Below are positions 46,928 to 59,454 of a stretch of DNA of 64,000 nucleotides, in pieces; the first letter of the stretch is position 1; each line of letters begins with the position of its first letter. Under the pieces are notes generated by a model that made no database searches, had not been told where the DNA came from, and saw only the letters and a list, made by a program, of their open reading frames with translations. The DNA is from Impatiens glandulifera. Lineage: Eukaryota; Streptophyta; Magnoliopsida; Ericales; Balsaminaceae. Made by a program: the position numbers and the translations under genes. Location of the stretch: NCBI RefSeq assembly GCF_907164915.1, contig NC_061862.1, positions 136,515,520-136,579,519 on the forward strand, given 5' to 3'.

Positions 46928-46932
46928 TAATA

Positions 46933-48130
46933 TATCTGTAAGATATTATCACAATATGATAAACTGTGTTAATATCGATATTATATTAGTTTCTTTATAA
47001 GTTTAATTTAATGTCTATATAAGAGACATGCCCTATGTAATTGAAAGATCATCCAATACAATCTCCTTCTATATTCTTACAATAAATACCACCCTAAGGT
47101 CATTCCAAAGAGAACCAATAAACACAACCCTCTTAAATCTAAGAAATTCGATATCCGCCATTAAAACTTGAGAGTTTCGGATTTTTGAAATTTATATTTA
47201 AGGCTTGGAAGCTCGGATCTGTGCATCTAGAAAGCTTCCATAAGAATCAAGGATTGTTCTCCAATCCTTGGTAAGGTTCAAATCAACCTCTAGTTCATAT
47301 CTACAGTTTGAATTTGAAATTTTTAAGCTTGTATGCTTACTGTTTATAATGTTTGATGGTTGGAAATCCATCCTTAGATGATTTATAAACTATCTGGATA
47401 TGATAGAATTGATGAATAAATCTAACAAACAAAAATTCAAATTTGATTTTTAAAATTAAAAAAACGGGTTTGTTATTCTTGTGTTAATTCGACCGAATCA
47501 CAGGCCAGAAAACTTCCCAACATGGTTGTAATGATGCTGGACACTCATTTCGATCATGTTTGACTAAAATCAAAATTTTCAAAATAAAATGAAAATTATG
47601 ATTTCTTGAATTTGTCAAAACGAGCATCCAATATTTTTTGTTTTGGTACCAATTAAGTATATGTGTTATAAGGAAACTATTTGATAGCTCCTTTCACTTT
47701 AAAACAACTTTTAAATAAAAAATTCAAAATTTGATCACAAACTGTTTTGAACAAATTGATCTCCATCTAGGTTGATCCATACCTTAAGATGATGATCAAC
47801 ATGTTCTTAGGAGCTTTGTGAAGCTACCCAATCTCTTAGATAAAAGAATCTGAGCTAAAAAACTAATTAAAAAAATATGCACTTGGTGTTCTTGAGGACC
47901 AATGCTTGTTAGCCCATGACTGAGAAATCTGACCAAGGATTCTCGGTCCAGACTAAGACCAATGACCGATAAAAATAAGCTAGGATCGAGACCTAGAATC
48001 GATATTTTTAATTTAGGACTGAGACCTATGACCAATGTTCTTGAGCTAGGACCGAAGAATCCTAAAAAAATTAAAAATTTGATCACAAACTGTTTTGAAC
48101 AAATTGATCACCATCTAGGTCGATCCATAC
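46933..48130. other. Old LTR remnant and spacer between elements A and B
   Basis: TATATAAGAGACATGCCC near 47015, followed by transcription-leader-like sequence and AATAAA, suggests an older LTR that element A interrupted. Farther on, a 65-bp sequence (AAAATTTGATCACAAACTGT...) appears at about 47718-47783 and again at 48066-48130. GGACTGAGACC-like words fill 47900-48060. No gene is supported. Confidence 0.6.
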
Positions 48131-49784
48131 TGTTGGGAAAAATTAAGAGTTAATTAACTTAGAAGAAATTGTTTGGAAAACTAAGTAAAAAGTTAATTAA
48201 CAAAAAAGTGTTAAATCCGTCTAATTATTTCTATGCAGGTGCATCAGATTTCGCTAAATTAGACGTGGTTTAAGCAGACTAATTAGACATATTACGTAGT
48301 TAGACGTGTCAGTCTAACAGATACGTAGTTAGACGTTCTAGTCTAACAGATACGTAGTTAGACGTACCGGTTTAACAGATACGTAGTTAGACGTGCAAGT
48401 CTAACAGATACGAAGTTAGACGTGCTGGTCTAACATATACGTAGTTAAACGTGACGGTCTAACGGATACGTAGTTAGACATTCTGGTCTAACAGATACGT
48501 AGTTCGACGTGCCGGTCTAACAGATACGTAGTTAGACGTACCGGTTTAACAGATACGTAGTTAGACGTGCCAGTCTAATAGATATGGAGTTAGACGTGCC
48601 AGTCTAACAGATACGTAGTTAGACATGCAAGTCTAACAGATACGTAGTTAGACGTGTCAGTCTAACAGATACGTAGATAGACATGCCGGTCTAACAGATA
48701 CGTAGTTAGACGTGTCGGTCTAACAGACACTAAGTTAGACGTTGGTATCTAACTCCTTCAGATTAGTCTAAAGTGATGTAAGGTTAGACGTTGTAGTCTA
48801 ACTCCTTTACACGTGGTAGTCTAATGGGATGCGTAGTTAGACAGTGTTATCTAACTACATTAGACGTGGTAGTCTAATGGATCTCTTTGATAAGACGTTG
48901 GCGTCTAACTCTATTAGACTTGGTGGTCTAATGGAGCACGTCTAATGCCTCTCTTCATCAACCGTCTTAAGTTAGCATACGTCTACCCACGATCAACTAG
49001 TTGTACGCTACTCCTGCTCCACTTTCTCTTGCAGATCAGTACGCCATCTACTTGCATCAAATGAATGATCGCCACGTACGCAAATATTCCTCCCACTATG
49101 TGTTCAGTACCGGACAGTTGCAGAAGGATATCCCACGCACTATCGTTCAGTACGGCCACGTTCTGGAAGCACATAGACTGATGTACTCTGTCCTTTATGC
49201 GGCCATCCTATGGGCGCGTGCCACGTGTCCATACAGAAGATTTGACTTTTGGTGTCCTTCCACTATATTTAGCTGCTCAAGGACAATAGACAAATCTGCT
49301 AGAAGAATTACCAGTTACTCTCCTCATGTTACGAATCACTCTTGCACTTACTGATTGTACATCATATTCAAGTTCAAGAGAGAGAATCAAAAACACTGTT
49401 TTAGCTGAGAGATATTCTTAATCATAATGTAAGTTGAACAGAGTTCTGTTCAACAGAGTGTTAGCTATTCAATGAACTGTCTTTGATTCAAAAAGTTTTG
49501 TGAAGTTCTTCCGGTTGTTGCAAGAAGGGGCAACGTAGGAGAGTTAGCTCCGAACATCCATAAACATCTTGCTGTGTTCTTTCCTTCTGTCTTTCATTAT
49601 TCATTGGTTCAAGGCTTCAAACCCAAACAAACAATTTCTCAGTTGAATCGTTTTAAATGTTTATGAAGGTTTGCGAAGAATAGACAATGATAGTAATCCC
49701 TAACAATATTTCTATCAAACCGTTTTTCCGTAGTTGTCATCAATAGTCAGACCCCTGTCTTTATTGATTACACCGATCATATCA
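48131..49784 (+). repeat. 5' LTR of element B
   Basis: 1654 bp, TGTTGGGAAAAATTAAGAG to CGATCATATCA. It contains the TTAGAC array and a TATA-like TATATTTA at 49264-49271. The last 200 bases resemble element A's LTR end (GTTGTCATCAATAGT-AGACC). Confidence 0.92.
48295..48735. repeat. 28-29 bp hairpin/ACGT minisatellite in 5' LTR B
   Basis: About 16 units of GTTAGAC-loop-GTCTAAC plus AGATACGTA. Loops vary (GTGCCG, GTGCCA, GTACCG and others) while most stems are kept; a few units have one stem mismatch. Confidence 0.93.
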
Positions 49785-49785
49785 A

Positions 49786-49800
49786 TTGGTATCATAGCTC
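49786..49800 (+). promoter_or_regulatory. Primer-binding site of element B
   Basis: TTGGTATCATAGCTC follows the LTR end by one base; it matches the Copia primer consensus TGGTATCAGAGC except for one base. Confidence 0.82.
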
Positions 49801-49834
49801 TGTTTTCTATTCTCAAGAAACTAGAACTTGAATC

Positions 49835-51630
49835 ATGCCAAAAGATGTTAACTCCTCTAAGATTCCTATGTTTTCGAAAGAAAACTACATGGTGTGGAAG
49901 AAGAGAGTTCGTGCCCATCTTGCTTCCTTGCACGATGACATGTGGAGTGTTGTCACCGTAGGACCTATCAAGATCGACAAAGAAAAATCTGAGTAGACAA
50001 ATGAAGATAAGAGGAAGAACAACCTCAACAACCTGACCATGGATGTCCTATACAGATCCCTTGATGATAGCATGTTCAACTACATCATATCTTGCGAGGC
50101 TGCCAAAGAAATTTGAGACAGACTCACTCAACTCTATGAAGGCAACACACAAACCAAAGAGAACAAGATCACTGTTGCCACTCAGCAGTTTGACAACTTC
50201 AAGATGCGTTTAGGAGAGACGATGACTGAGTTTGATGCAAGATTCAGTCAGATTGTCACCACCCTATCCATTCTTGGCAAGACCTACAACAATAGAGAGA
50301 TTGCTATAAAGGTCATGCGAGCGTTACATAGGGAGTGGGACATCAAGACTATGGCGATGAGGGAGTCCAAAGACCTCAATAAGATGGAGTTCTTCGACTT
50401 GTTTGCCGATTTGAAGGCCTATGAGTTCGAGTTGAACTCAAGGAATGAAGTGGAGCACCCCACATACGTCATCATTACCAAGGCTTTGGTGCCTTCTAAA
50501 GAGTCACCAGTTGCAAATGAAGAAAAGGCGTCTGCCCATCAGCTCAACAACGATGCAATGACTTTTCTCGTGAAGAAATTCGGGAAATACATGAAGAAGA
50601 GCATTCCTAACTCAAGTTCTTCAAAAAATACTAATGATGATAAATATAAATCAAAAGCTAATGATAAGTGTTTTAAATGTGGTATTAATCTAGGTCACTA
50701 CAGGTCAGAGTGTAGAAAGCCGAAACGTGATGAGAAGAAGAATGACAATGAAGGTGAGCTGAAGGTCCTCTTGGCAGCATACAACAAGGCCAAGTGGATT
50801 CAAAGTAATTCAGATTATTCATCATCCAGTGATAGCGATGATGAAGAGGTTGCTTTCTTCATGGCAAGAGAAGAGGAAGATTCTAAGGAATCTGAGGTAT
50901 TGGAATTTTCTCCAGAAAACTTCTCACGAGATGAACTAGTGACTGCACTAAATGATATGGTCTCGGAGTATAAAAAGTTGTGAGAATCTCAAAACAAAAC
51001 AAGCTTAGAATCTGAAGATGAACCACTGTTTTCTCAAACCTCCGAGCCAAAAGTTTTTGAAAACATGGATGAGATTTCATCTGAGAATGAAATGTTCAAA
51101 GAAAAGATTCAAACCCTTTCTTCTGAAAACAAAGGTTTAACTTATATTGTAAGTTCTTGGACAAGGTCTGGAGAAACTATCAAATATCAGATTAGTCTGT
51201 TGAGGCTTGCTGGATGTAAATCCGGTCTAGGATTTATAACAATGACTTAGACAAGTCCTATAAGAAATTAAACTCAACAATTGACAAACTTAAGCCAATA
51301 AGCTTTGTCAAAGGGAGTTTAACTAACACTGGAACTGATCCATACCGTGAGGAGTTAACTTTAACGGATGAGATAGCTTATCTTCCACCAACAGTTAGCT
51401 AGTTGAAACTTAAGTTAGATGCAGCCAGTAAGTCTGGCAAACCAAAACCTGACAAGAAGTCAAAGAGTTTTAAAAGAAAACCATCCTCTAAAGTTAAGGG
51501 ATCGGTGGCTAGCAGGAAGTTGTCTTCTAAGTCAAAATCATACGCACTTATTACAACACAAAATGGGAAATCCATCAAGATAACTCAAATATGGATTCCT
51601 AAGGGACTGATTGATCGAGGACCCAAGTGA
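49835..51630 (+). pseudogene. Element B gag (UBN2 type), interrupted
   Basis: ATG 49835; same order as the gag of element A with FSKENYMVWKKRVRAHL, then FDARFSQIVTTL. The knuckle CFKCGINLGHYRSEC keeps all four ligands but has one extra residue between the second Cys and His. Stops near 49994 and 50116 replace Trp codons, and others lie near 50981, 51248 and 51400. The longest open part is 50204-50983. Confidence 0.85.
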
Positions 51631-52551
51631 ATGTGGGTACCAAAGTTTGTAAATATTTACTTGTGTAAGTGATATAGGGAAGATGCAGGAAGGAAGATTG
51701 GAGGATAATCTTCTGAAGAATTGTTCTAGAGGATCAATAATGGCCCATGCCACTTCCAAGGACTAAGTGTTTTCTTACTTTTAAATATTTTTGGTCTTGA
51801 GGACTGCAAAAACATTTGTTTATTCTTCTTGTACATGCATAAATTGAGGAGAAATTTATTGTGTAAATAAAGATGTAAGCAGACGAAAGCTTTAATCGGT
51901 CTATTAGACGAGGTCGTCTAAAAGAAAAGCAAGTACTTAGATGTACAAATACTTACACAATCTAATGTGAAATGTCTTGGTGAAAATCCTATGCGGTTAG
52001 ACATCGAAGTCTAATAGATGTTCAAATGTGTACAAGACAAGAGCAGTTGGACGCTCACGTCTAACCAAACACATGTCTAATAGACGGATAGACATCTATA
52101 AGACACGTGATTAGACGCCTGCATCTAATAGACACTTAGTTCACCTAGATTGTAGAAGTAAATGAAACGTCTAACTACGTGTGATATTAGACACTTCATC
52201 TTCAAATTGATTAAGGGAAGCTGTCTTTTATGCGCTGTCATCTAATTTTCCCGCTCAAAATATTGAACAGTCATTTCTAGAAACTTGAAGACGCGTGCCT
52301 CTCACGGTTAAGGAAAATGACTGACATAACCCTTAAATTAATGATGAAAACTTGTGGGAAAAAATGTCTTACATTAATTAGTGGGCTCGCCTTATATCGA
52401 AATGGCGGTTAGGCCATGTGACTGTTAGAATTCTATATAAGGACATCGTGCATGCTTCTAAAACCTTTTCGATCAAATATTTTCTTAAAGAACCCTAGTT
52501 TTCTCTAACTTCTCTCTAAGAAATCTTTTCATCTTCTTCATTTTCTCTCAA
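51631..52551 (+). promoter_or_regulatory. gag-ORF2 spacer of element B with TTAGAC hairpins and TATA box
   Basis: Hairpin words TTAGAC...GTCTAA lie at about 51900-52190. A good TATA box, CTATATAAGG, lies at 52433-52442 (core TATATAA 52434-52440), 118 bp before the ORF2 ATG and followed by a CT-rich leader. Position and order equal those of element A. Confidence 0.6.
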
Positions 52552-55500
52552 ATGCCTAACAAGAAGATTACTTTCGGTCACTGCACTATACAAGTAGATT
52601 TTCCTTCGGTTTATTCTTTCGATCAACAAGATGTGGTCGATATGTTCTGATCATTGGAGTATTCCGGTCTCGGAAAATATCTTGGCATCCCATTTAAATT
52701 TTACAAGAAGGAAGTTCGCGAGTTTTTCAAAACGGTGGTCTTGGTCGGAGAATCTATTACAGCGACAATGAACAAATCGCCCATTTCTTTCAACGAAGCG
52801 ACCTATACGGAGTTCTTCAAACTTCCATCGGAGGGTCACTCTTTTAACTTGGCTTTTCCAGCGGAAACTATCACGAAGATGAAGACGGTATTCTCCAACG
52901 ACGGCTCTGAGATAAGGCTGAACGGGAAGAAGAAGGCTCTAAAGCCGCATTTCATCCTTGTAAACGACATTGTAGCAAATGCGCTCCAAGGAAGGGTAGG
53001 ATCTTTCGATTCATATAGTCAGGATCAATTCGACTATATGATTTCCATTTCTAAAGGTATTCAAGTAAACTGGGTTTCGATCCTCTTTTCTAATCTATGT
53101 AAATCGATATACTCCAAGAATAAGGAGAGTGTAAGCTTCTCTTCCCAACTCAGTCGCTTTATGAAACATTTGGGTGTCCCTATGGGTAAGGGTGAGGCTA
53201 TTAACCCGAGCCGCTTATACACAAACTTTTATGTAAAGAGTGCTCTAGCAAGAATGAAGCTCTCAAAGGAGATGGGTTTTGGCTCTTCAAGCCAACAGAC
53301 AGGTGGCCAGTCGGTCACTCATTTGAAGAGACAGACTACTTCCGTGCTGTCGACGAGGGCAAAGCGAACCAAATATGTTATGGAGTCCGCGGCGAGCACG
53401 AACAACTAGAAGATCTCCTTGAAGAAAGATTCTAGAGTAGTTAACTCTTGGGCAAGATGAAATATTCCTCCTATTGCCGCAATTCCTATTTCTTCACTCT
53501 CTCCATCCTCTAGTCCGTTGAAGAAGCAGGCTAAGTCATCTAGTCATGTTGAAAATTAGAAGAAGATGGCATTTAAGGCGTCTAAAGTATCTAGCGCGTC
53601 TAAGGCGTCTAAGGCGTCTAAAAAGTCTAAAAAGGTAATCTCCTCCTCTCCCTTGGCCTCTATGCCTATTTGTGATGTTCCTATGATGGAACAAGCTGCC
53701 GGGTCGACTGTTGAGCTAGTCGGTCCAACTATTGAAATTGTTGATAGGGTCTCGTCGCCTCTCCGTCCCGAAATACCAGCAACTGTTGTCGCTGTAAATG
53801 TTACTGAAATGCTAGCAGCTGTTGAGACTGCTAGCATTATTCTATTTGAAATAGAGTAGGCCGTTGTTCCAACGTCTGCTACTACTACTATATTATTTGA
53901 GCAGAGTCCTACTCTGCCGACTGTCAAACCTCTCGCTGCCAAGATTATTGAAATGCAATCTGCTTTTACAGGGAAGGCGTTCTGTCCGTTCTTCCAGAAG
54001 GGGTATTTCAGAAGCCTAAGACCCCTTTTGAAATTATGAGATCATCAAGAGGAGCCCCTAGCATCATTATTCACGAACCTATGTACTTTCCTAAACCTAA
54101 ACTTATGAGGATCCTGAAGAAAAAGGAAAGGAGACTGTCGTTGAATCTTCTAAGAAGGTATCTGAATCTGGTTGCATTGTCAACCTGGTAATGGAGCAGG
54201 CTGAACAGATGACTGTTGAGAAAATAAACATCTTTGACACTTGGGTGAATTACAAAATGGAAACTCAGTTTGATGAGATGTTCTTAGAGAATGAGATAGT
54301 TAAAGAATGGAAGATGTTTATAAAGAATGAAAAGAGGATCTTAAGATGGGCTATGACAGACACGGTTTCTAAAGCCCTTAATCGAAGGGAATTGGTGATT
54401 GCAAACATGATGGGACATACTCTTCTTACCATGATAGAAAAGAGAAAAGCTAATTTTAACCTTATGGACAGAGATGCTCGTACGGAGCAGACTGCTTTGA
54501 AAAGGCTGGATCTCATTCTGAATAGTTATTGCACAACCGTTCTCGAAAAGGCTCACGGCACAAAGTCGTCTAGGTTGACTCTATTTCATGATTCTTTCGA
54601 CGAAGACGAGCCTATGGAGATTTTTGACGTTAATCAGTCCGAGGTAGAAGAAGATGAGTAGGCTGCTTCCCATCTCGTTAAATTTACAAATATTTCTTTT
54701 GAAGAGACACGTCTATTTGCCCTACATACTGCTAATCAGACCCTTGTTGTGGGTCAAGTTGAAAAAATGGTAGAAGAAGAAGTTTTTGTTGAAGCTTGGT
54801 TATCTGATTCTCAACCAAAGGAGATACCTGAAGTGGATCCTACTCTTATTGTTGAAGAAGAGCCGTTGATGGAAAAAGATGAATCAGCAAAGATTGTTGA
54901 TAAGTCTTCGAATTCAGAATCAAAGGGGGAATTTTTGAAGGAAGCTGATCTCGAAGAAATTATCTCTTCTGTTAAGGGGAACAAAATGCTAAGGAAGATT
55001 GTTTAGAGGGTATTTCTTTGGAATAATTCTTCATTCCAATGTGTCATGTTCCTCGATCATCTCCCATCATTACGGCTGCAAACATTGACGAGTATGTTAA
55101 TAAGCTTTCTCTACATTCTGACAACATTTCAGGAGGAATTCGACAAGTTTGTGCTGATATCATAAATGAAGAAGACAAATCCAAGGATGCGTCTAAGTCT
55201 CCCTCTTCACATTCAAATGATAAAGAATCCGAGTGTTCTTTACAAGTGAACACGCATGTGAGTCCAATTCGGACTGCCCCTGCCCATTCTCATTCTGTGT
55301 CCTCAGCTGCTCGCTCTCCCGAAGAGGTGCTTCACGGAGATGCAAAATTTCTTATTATGATGGATGCAATAAGTTCTATCAATCTGAACATGGCGGATAT
55401 GCAGTCCATGTTGGTAAATCTTGAAAAGGGCTCGGTGAGTAGTCAGAAAGAGATGTCTTCCTTCCTCGTTATTTAGAAAGAATTGGAGAAGACCATGCAC

Positions 55501-56069
55501 CGAAACACTTATGAACTGAACATTGTAAATTCCAAGCACAACAAGTTTGAGAAAAGTGTCGTTAGTACTCAAACAGAACGACATGCCGAGATAAGGCATT
55601 CAACATGGAACTTCATCAGGTCTTAGTAAACTAAATAGATCTCGTTCAATCTCAAATGGTGGAAATGACCAAATCTATGGGTAGAGCCGAAGCAGAAAGA
55701 ATGGAGCAAGTTGATTCTCTAGCTAGATCCATTCAAGCGATTGAAGTGACCGAAGCCAACGCCATCAAAGAAAGATCTTGTGATGTACTCCCTGCTGCTG
55801 CAGTTGATAATGTTAAAAAGGGGGGAAGGTAGCTCAAGATGAGGCACTTCTAGAGGTGGAGCTTTTAAAGGAACTCGATCCAAGAGAAAAGTTGCTGAAA
55901 AATTGAAGAAGGTCTAAGACAAAGAAAGAAAAGCTCAGGCCGTGGAAGCGATAGAGACGATGGAAGTGGAGGCGACCGAGGTGCTGCCACTCATTATCTC
56001 AACCTCCTAACTGGAAACTATTTGGATGCAGAAGATGAAGATACAAACGTGAAAAGGGAAGGACAATAA
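52552..56069 (+). pseudogene. Element B ORF2: plant transposon-associated protein
   Basis: ATG 52552 (MPNKKITFGHCTIQVDFPSVYSF). A TGA near 52648 replaces Arg. The following 250 codons are open and clearly match ORF2 of element A (FYKKEVREFFK, LPSEGHSFN, KPHFILVNDIVANALQGR, KGIQVNWVS). A Ser/Lys repeat zone (ASKASKASKKSKK at about 53590) precedes the INIFDTWV helical block and acidic/coiled-coil parts. The Gly-rich tail is decayed. Several stops and frameshifts; non-functional copy. Confidence 0.75.
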
Positions 56070-56270
56070 ATCTCTTTCTTTACTTATCTCATCTTAAAAT
56101 TTATGATTTAAAAATCTGTGTTGGTTTTTTAACTTACGTTGGGATATTTTTGTGAATCGTTTTGATGGTATTTGATGGATATTTACAATGCTTTATTTAA
56201 GATAGCATGGTTTTAACGTCATCAAAAAGGGAAATTTTTCAACTGATTTTGATCATTTAGCTTAAATCAT

Positions 56271-56285
56271 CAAAAATGGGGAAAT
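56271..56285 (+). promoter_or_regulatory. Polypurine tract of element B
   Basis: AAAAATGGGGAAAT immediately precedes the TG of the 3' LTR. Confidence 0.75.
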
Positions 56286-57789
56286 TGTTGGGAAAAATTA
56301 AGAGTTAATTAACTTAGAAGAAATTGTTTGGAAAACTAAGTAAAAACTTAATTAACAGAAAAGTATTAAATATTAATCAACTAAGTTTTGTTGATGTTTA
56401 GATATCAATAAAGCTAAGTCGTCTAATTGTTTCTATGCAGGTGCATCAGATTTGGCTAAATTAGACGTGGTCTAATCAAACTAATTAGATGTGTTACGTA
56501 GTTAGACGTGTCAGTCTAACAGATACGTAGTTAGACGTGCCGGTCTAACAGATACGTAGTTAGACATGCCGGTCTAACAGATACATAGTTAGACATGCAT
56601 GTCTAACATATACGTAGTTAGACGTACCAGTATAACAGATACATAGTTAGACGTGCCAGTATAACAGATACGTAGTTAGACGTGCCAGTCTAACAGATAC
56701 GTAGTTAGATGTGCCTTTCTAATAGATCTGTAGTTCGACGTTCCGGTCAAATAGATACGTAGTTAGACGTGTCGGTCTAAAAGATACGTAGTTAGACGTA
56801 CCGGTCTAACAGATACGTAGTTAGACGTGCCGGTCTAACAGATACGTAGTTAGACGTGTCAGTTTAACAAATACATAGTTAGAAGTGCAAGTCTAACAGA
56901 CACGAAGTTAGACGTTGGCATCTAACTCCTTCAGATTAGTCTGAAGTGATGTAAGGTTAGACGTTGTAGTCTAACTCCATTATACGTGGTAGTCTAATGG
57001 GATGCGTAGTTAGACGGTGCACTCTAACTCCATTAGACATGGTAGTCTAATGAATCTCTTTGATAAGACGTTGGCGTCTAACTCTATTAGACTTGGTGGT
57101 CTAATGGAGCATGTCTAATGCCTCGCTTCAGTAGCTGTCTAAAGTTAAAATACGTTTACCCATGATCAACTAGTTGTACGCTACTCCAGCTCCACTTTCT
57201 CTTGCAGATCAGTACGCCAGCTACTTGCATCAAATGAATGAACGCCACGTACGTAAATATTCCTCCCATTACTTGTTTAGTACCGGACAGTTACAGAAGG
57301 ATATCCCGTGCACTATCGTTTAGTATGGCCACGTTCCAGAAGCACAGAGCGTGCTATAATCTATCCTTTAGGCGGCCATCCTATGGGCGCGTGCCACGTG
57401 TCCATACAGAAGATTTGACTGTTGGTGTTTTCCCCCTATATTTAGCAGCTCAAGGACTACAGATAAATCTGCTAGAAGAATTACCAGTTACTCTGCTCAC
57501 ATTATGAATCACTCTTGCACTTGATGATTGTACATCAAATTCAAGTTCAAGAGAGAGAATCAAAAACACTGTTTTTAGATGAGAGATATTCTTAATCATA
57601 TTGTAAGTTGAACAGAGTTCTGTTCAACAGAGTGTTAGCTATTTAGTGAACTGTATTTGATTCAAGAAGTTTAGTGAAGTCCTTCCGGTTGTTGGAAGAA
57701 GGGGTGACGTAGGAGAGTTAGCTCCGAACATCCATAAACATCTTGCTGTGTTCTTTCCTTCTGTCTTTTATTATTCATTTGTTTAGGGT
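56286..57789 (+). repeat. 3' LTR of element B (3' truncated)
   Basis: Starts TGTTGGGAAAAATTAAGAG, carries about 15 TTAGAC units (56495-56905) and then follows the 5' LTR until about 57780-57789. An unrelated AT-rich LTR-like sequence follows. Confidence 0.9.
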
Positions 57790-58340
57790 TAATTTTATTA
57801 TGTTTAATTAATTTAAATCGGATTTCAAATCAAAGCGTCATTTGATTATAACAAATCTCTATAGTATTAAAATTTGAATAAAAATTAATTATATTTACAT
57901 AATTAATTTTAAAAGCCGCCAAGTACTATCAAAATATTTTAAAAACTCTATGATGTTATCTTTTAAGAAGGTTTGAATTTCTGAAAGATGGAGGTATGTG
58001 ATTTATCTCTTACAAAATGGAATATTCGTCAAGGTGAAAATTGTTGTGTATATGTCTTATATATACATGTTAAATAAATTTAGAGTTAATGAGCTAGACC
58101 TATAGTAGTTTAGTCTTTGTGACCTATTGTACTACTCTATAAATATCATGTAATATAGAGTTTTAACCCTAAAAGTGAAATAATATAATTGACGGTACTC
58201 TCGAGGACGTAGCAGTTTGACTGAACCTCGTTAGATCTTGTGTTCTTTCTTTTATTTTCTCTTTTGTATTAGTTTACGTGGTTACTCAAATCAACAATAT
58301 TAATTCTCTCACATATATCACATTCACTTGGAGTTGTTTA
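57790..58340 (+). repeat. 3' part of an older LTR
   Basis: CTCTATAAATATCATG near 58135 looks like a TATA box. The downstream GAGGACGTAG...TGAACCTCGTTAGATC and TTGTGTTCTTT stretch is typical of R-U5 regions of plant Copia LTRs. No partner LTR is visible, so a solo or truncated LTR is likely. Confidence 0.55.
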
Positions 58341-58628
58341 ACTAATTTTGTCAATTAAAAATTACAAAAATATTTTAACATATTATATCTCATTGCATAC
58401 CCCAATTTCACATTAGACATTGCACTATACTTCTACTACCCTTAGGTCATTAGGGCCTACCAAAGCCTAAAACTATAATCAACAAAACATTTATGCATTT
58501 TAGTCTATTTAAAAACACTTCAAGAGTGTTCTAACTATTCCTCCAATTTAGGCTCTCTTAATCCTAAAATTGGTGTTGGGAAACTATCTTTCTTCTACAT
58601 CTTACTTTTCTCATCTCATTTATCTTTC
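58341..58628. other. Spacer, nothing recognised
   Basis: AT-rich unique DNA without open frames or motifs, ending at the pentanucleotide microsatellite. Confidence 0.5.
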
Positions 58629-58903
58629 TTCTTCTCTTCTCTTCTCTTCTCTTCTCTTCTCTTCTCTTCTCTTCTCTTCTCTTCTCTTCTCTTCTCTTCT
58701 CTTCTCTTCTCTTCTCTTCTCTTCTCTTCTCTTCTCTTCTCTTCTCTTCTCTTCTCCTCTCTTCTCCTCTCTTCTCCTCTCCTCTCTTCTCTTCTCTTCT
58801 CTTCTCTTCTCTTCTCTTCTCTTCTCTTCTCTTCTCTTCTCTTCTCTTCTCTTCTCTTCTCTTCTCTTCTCTTCTCTTCTCTTCTCTTCTCTTCTCTTCT
58901 CTT
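58629..58903. repeat. (CTTCT)n microsatellite, about 275 bp
   Basis: Uninterrupted pentamer CTTCT repeats apart from a short patch of CTCCT-type variants near 58755-58785. Long open frames on both strands over it (Ser/Leu/Phe or Arg/Glu repeats) are artefacts of the repeat. Confidence 0.98.
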
Positions 58904-59454
58904 TCTTATAAATATAAAATACCAAAAATACAAATGACAATTGTACGCGTGAAAATGGGAATTTGACCCCTATAGTGAAAATCAATTTGTTGAGCAAATA
59001 GTTTAATGCCTAACAATCTGCCCGAATTCCCTGGGGGTGAGGGATCATAATTGTAAACTATGATCGAATTACTTTCCAATACTATCTAGTTAGTTTGAAT
59101 ATTCAAAAATAGTCGAACTAGATCAGTTTTCGACTATTAAGAGTTGCCAGAAATTTGTTTGAGAGTTCAGTACTTGGTCGCGTGTGGGAAAGGGCATTGA
59201 TTCTATGGCCCACACACCCATCTAGAAGGACGATCTTTATTTTGAAACAATTGATTTTTGAAACGTGAAGATCATGACACTTTTGTTTGAATTCAAAACA
59301 TGCATGTGTGTTCGTTTAAGATTGTAACCAATGTTCAAAAGGGACTATGCTTATTTTGTTCCTAAAACTGAGTTTAGAATGTTCATAGTTACAAAGCTAT
59401 ACACAAAATCGATAGACGAAGCTTCAATAAAAGAGAACATAAAATGAGGCAAAA
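58904..59454. other. Spacer, possible LTR-internal remnant
   Basis: Contains CTGCCCGAATTCCCTGGGGG near 59020 and unique AT-rich DNA. No gene. Confidence 0.45.

Larger units (their letters stand above)
48131..57789 (+). mobile_element. LTR retroelement B (9.7 kb), same gag + ORF2 plan, 3' LTR truncated
   Basis: 5' LTR 48131-49784, gag 49835-51630, ORF2 52552-56069, purine tract and 3' LTR from 56286. The 3' LTR loses similarity to the 5' LTR at about 57780-57790, about 150 bp short, so no target duplication remains. Coding layout and protein families equal element A, but the LTR sequences differ outside shared motifs, so it is a separate subfamily. No pol motifs seen. Confidence 0.9.

Noticed and set aside
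48295..48735. Regular 28-29 bp repeats resembling a CRISPR array
   Set aside because: Units are contiguous with no unique spacers, lie inside an LTR, and the genome is a plant.
58570..58997. Long Ser/Leu and Arg/Glu frames
   Set aside because: Produced by the (CTTCT)n microsatellite on both strands.
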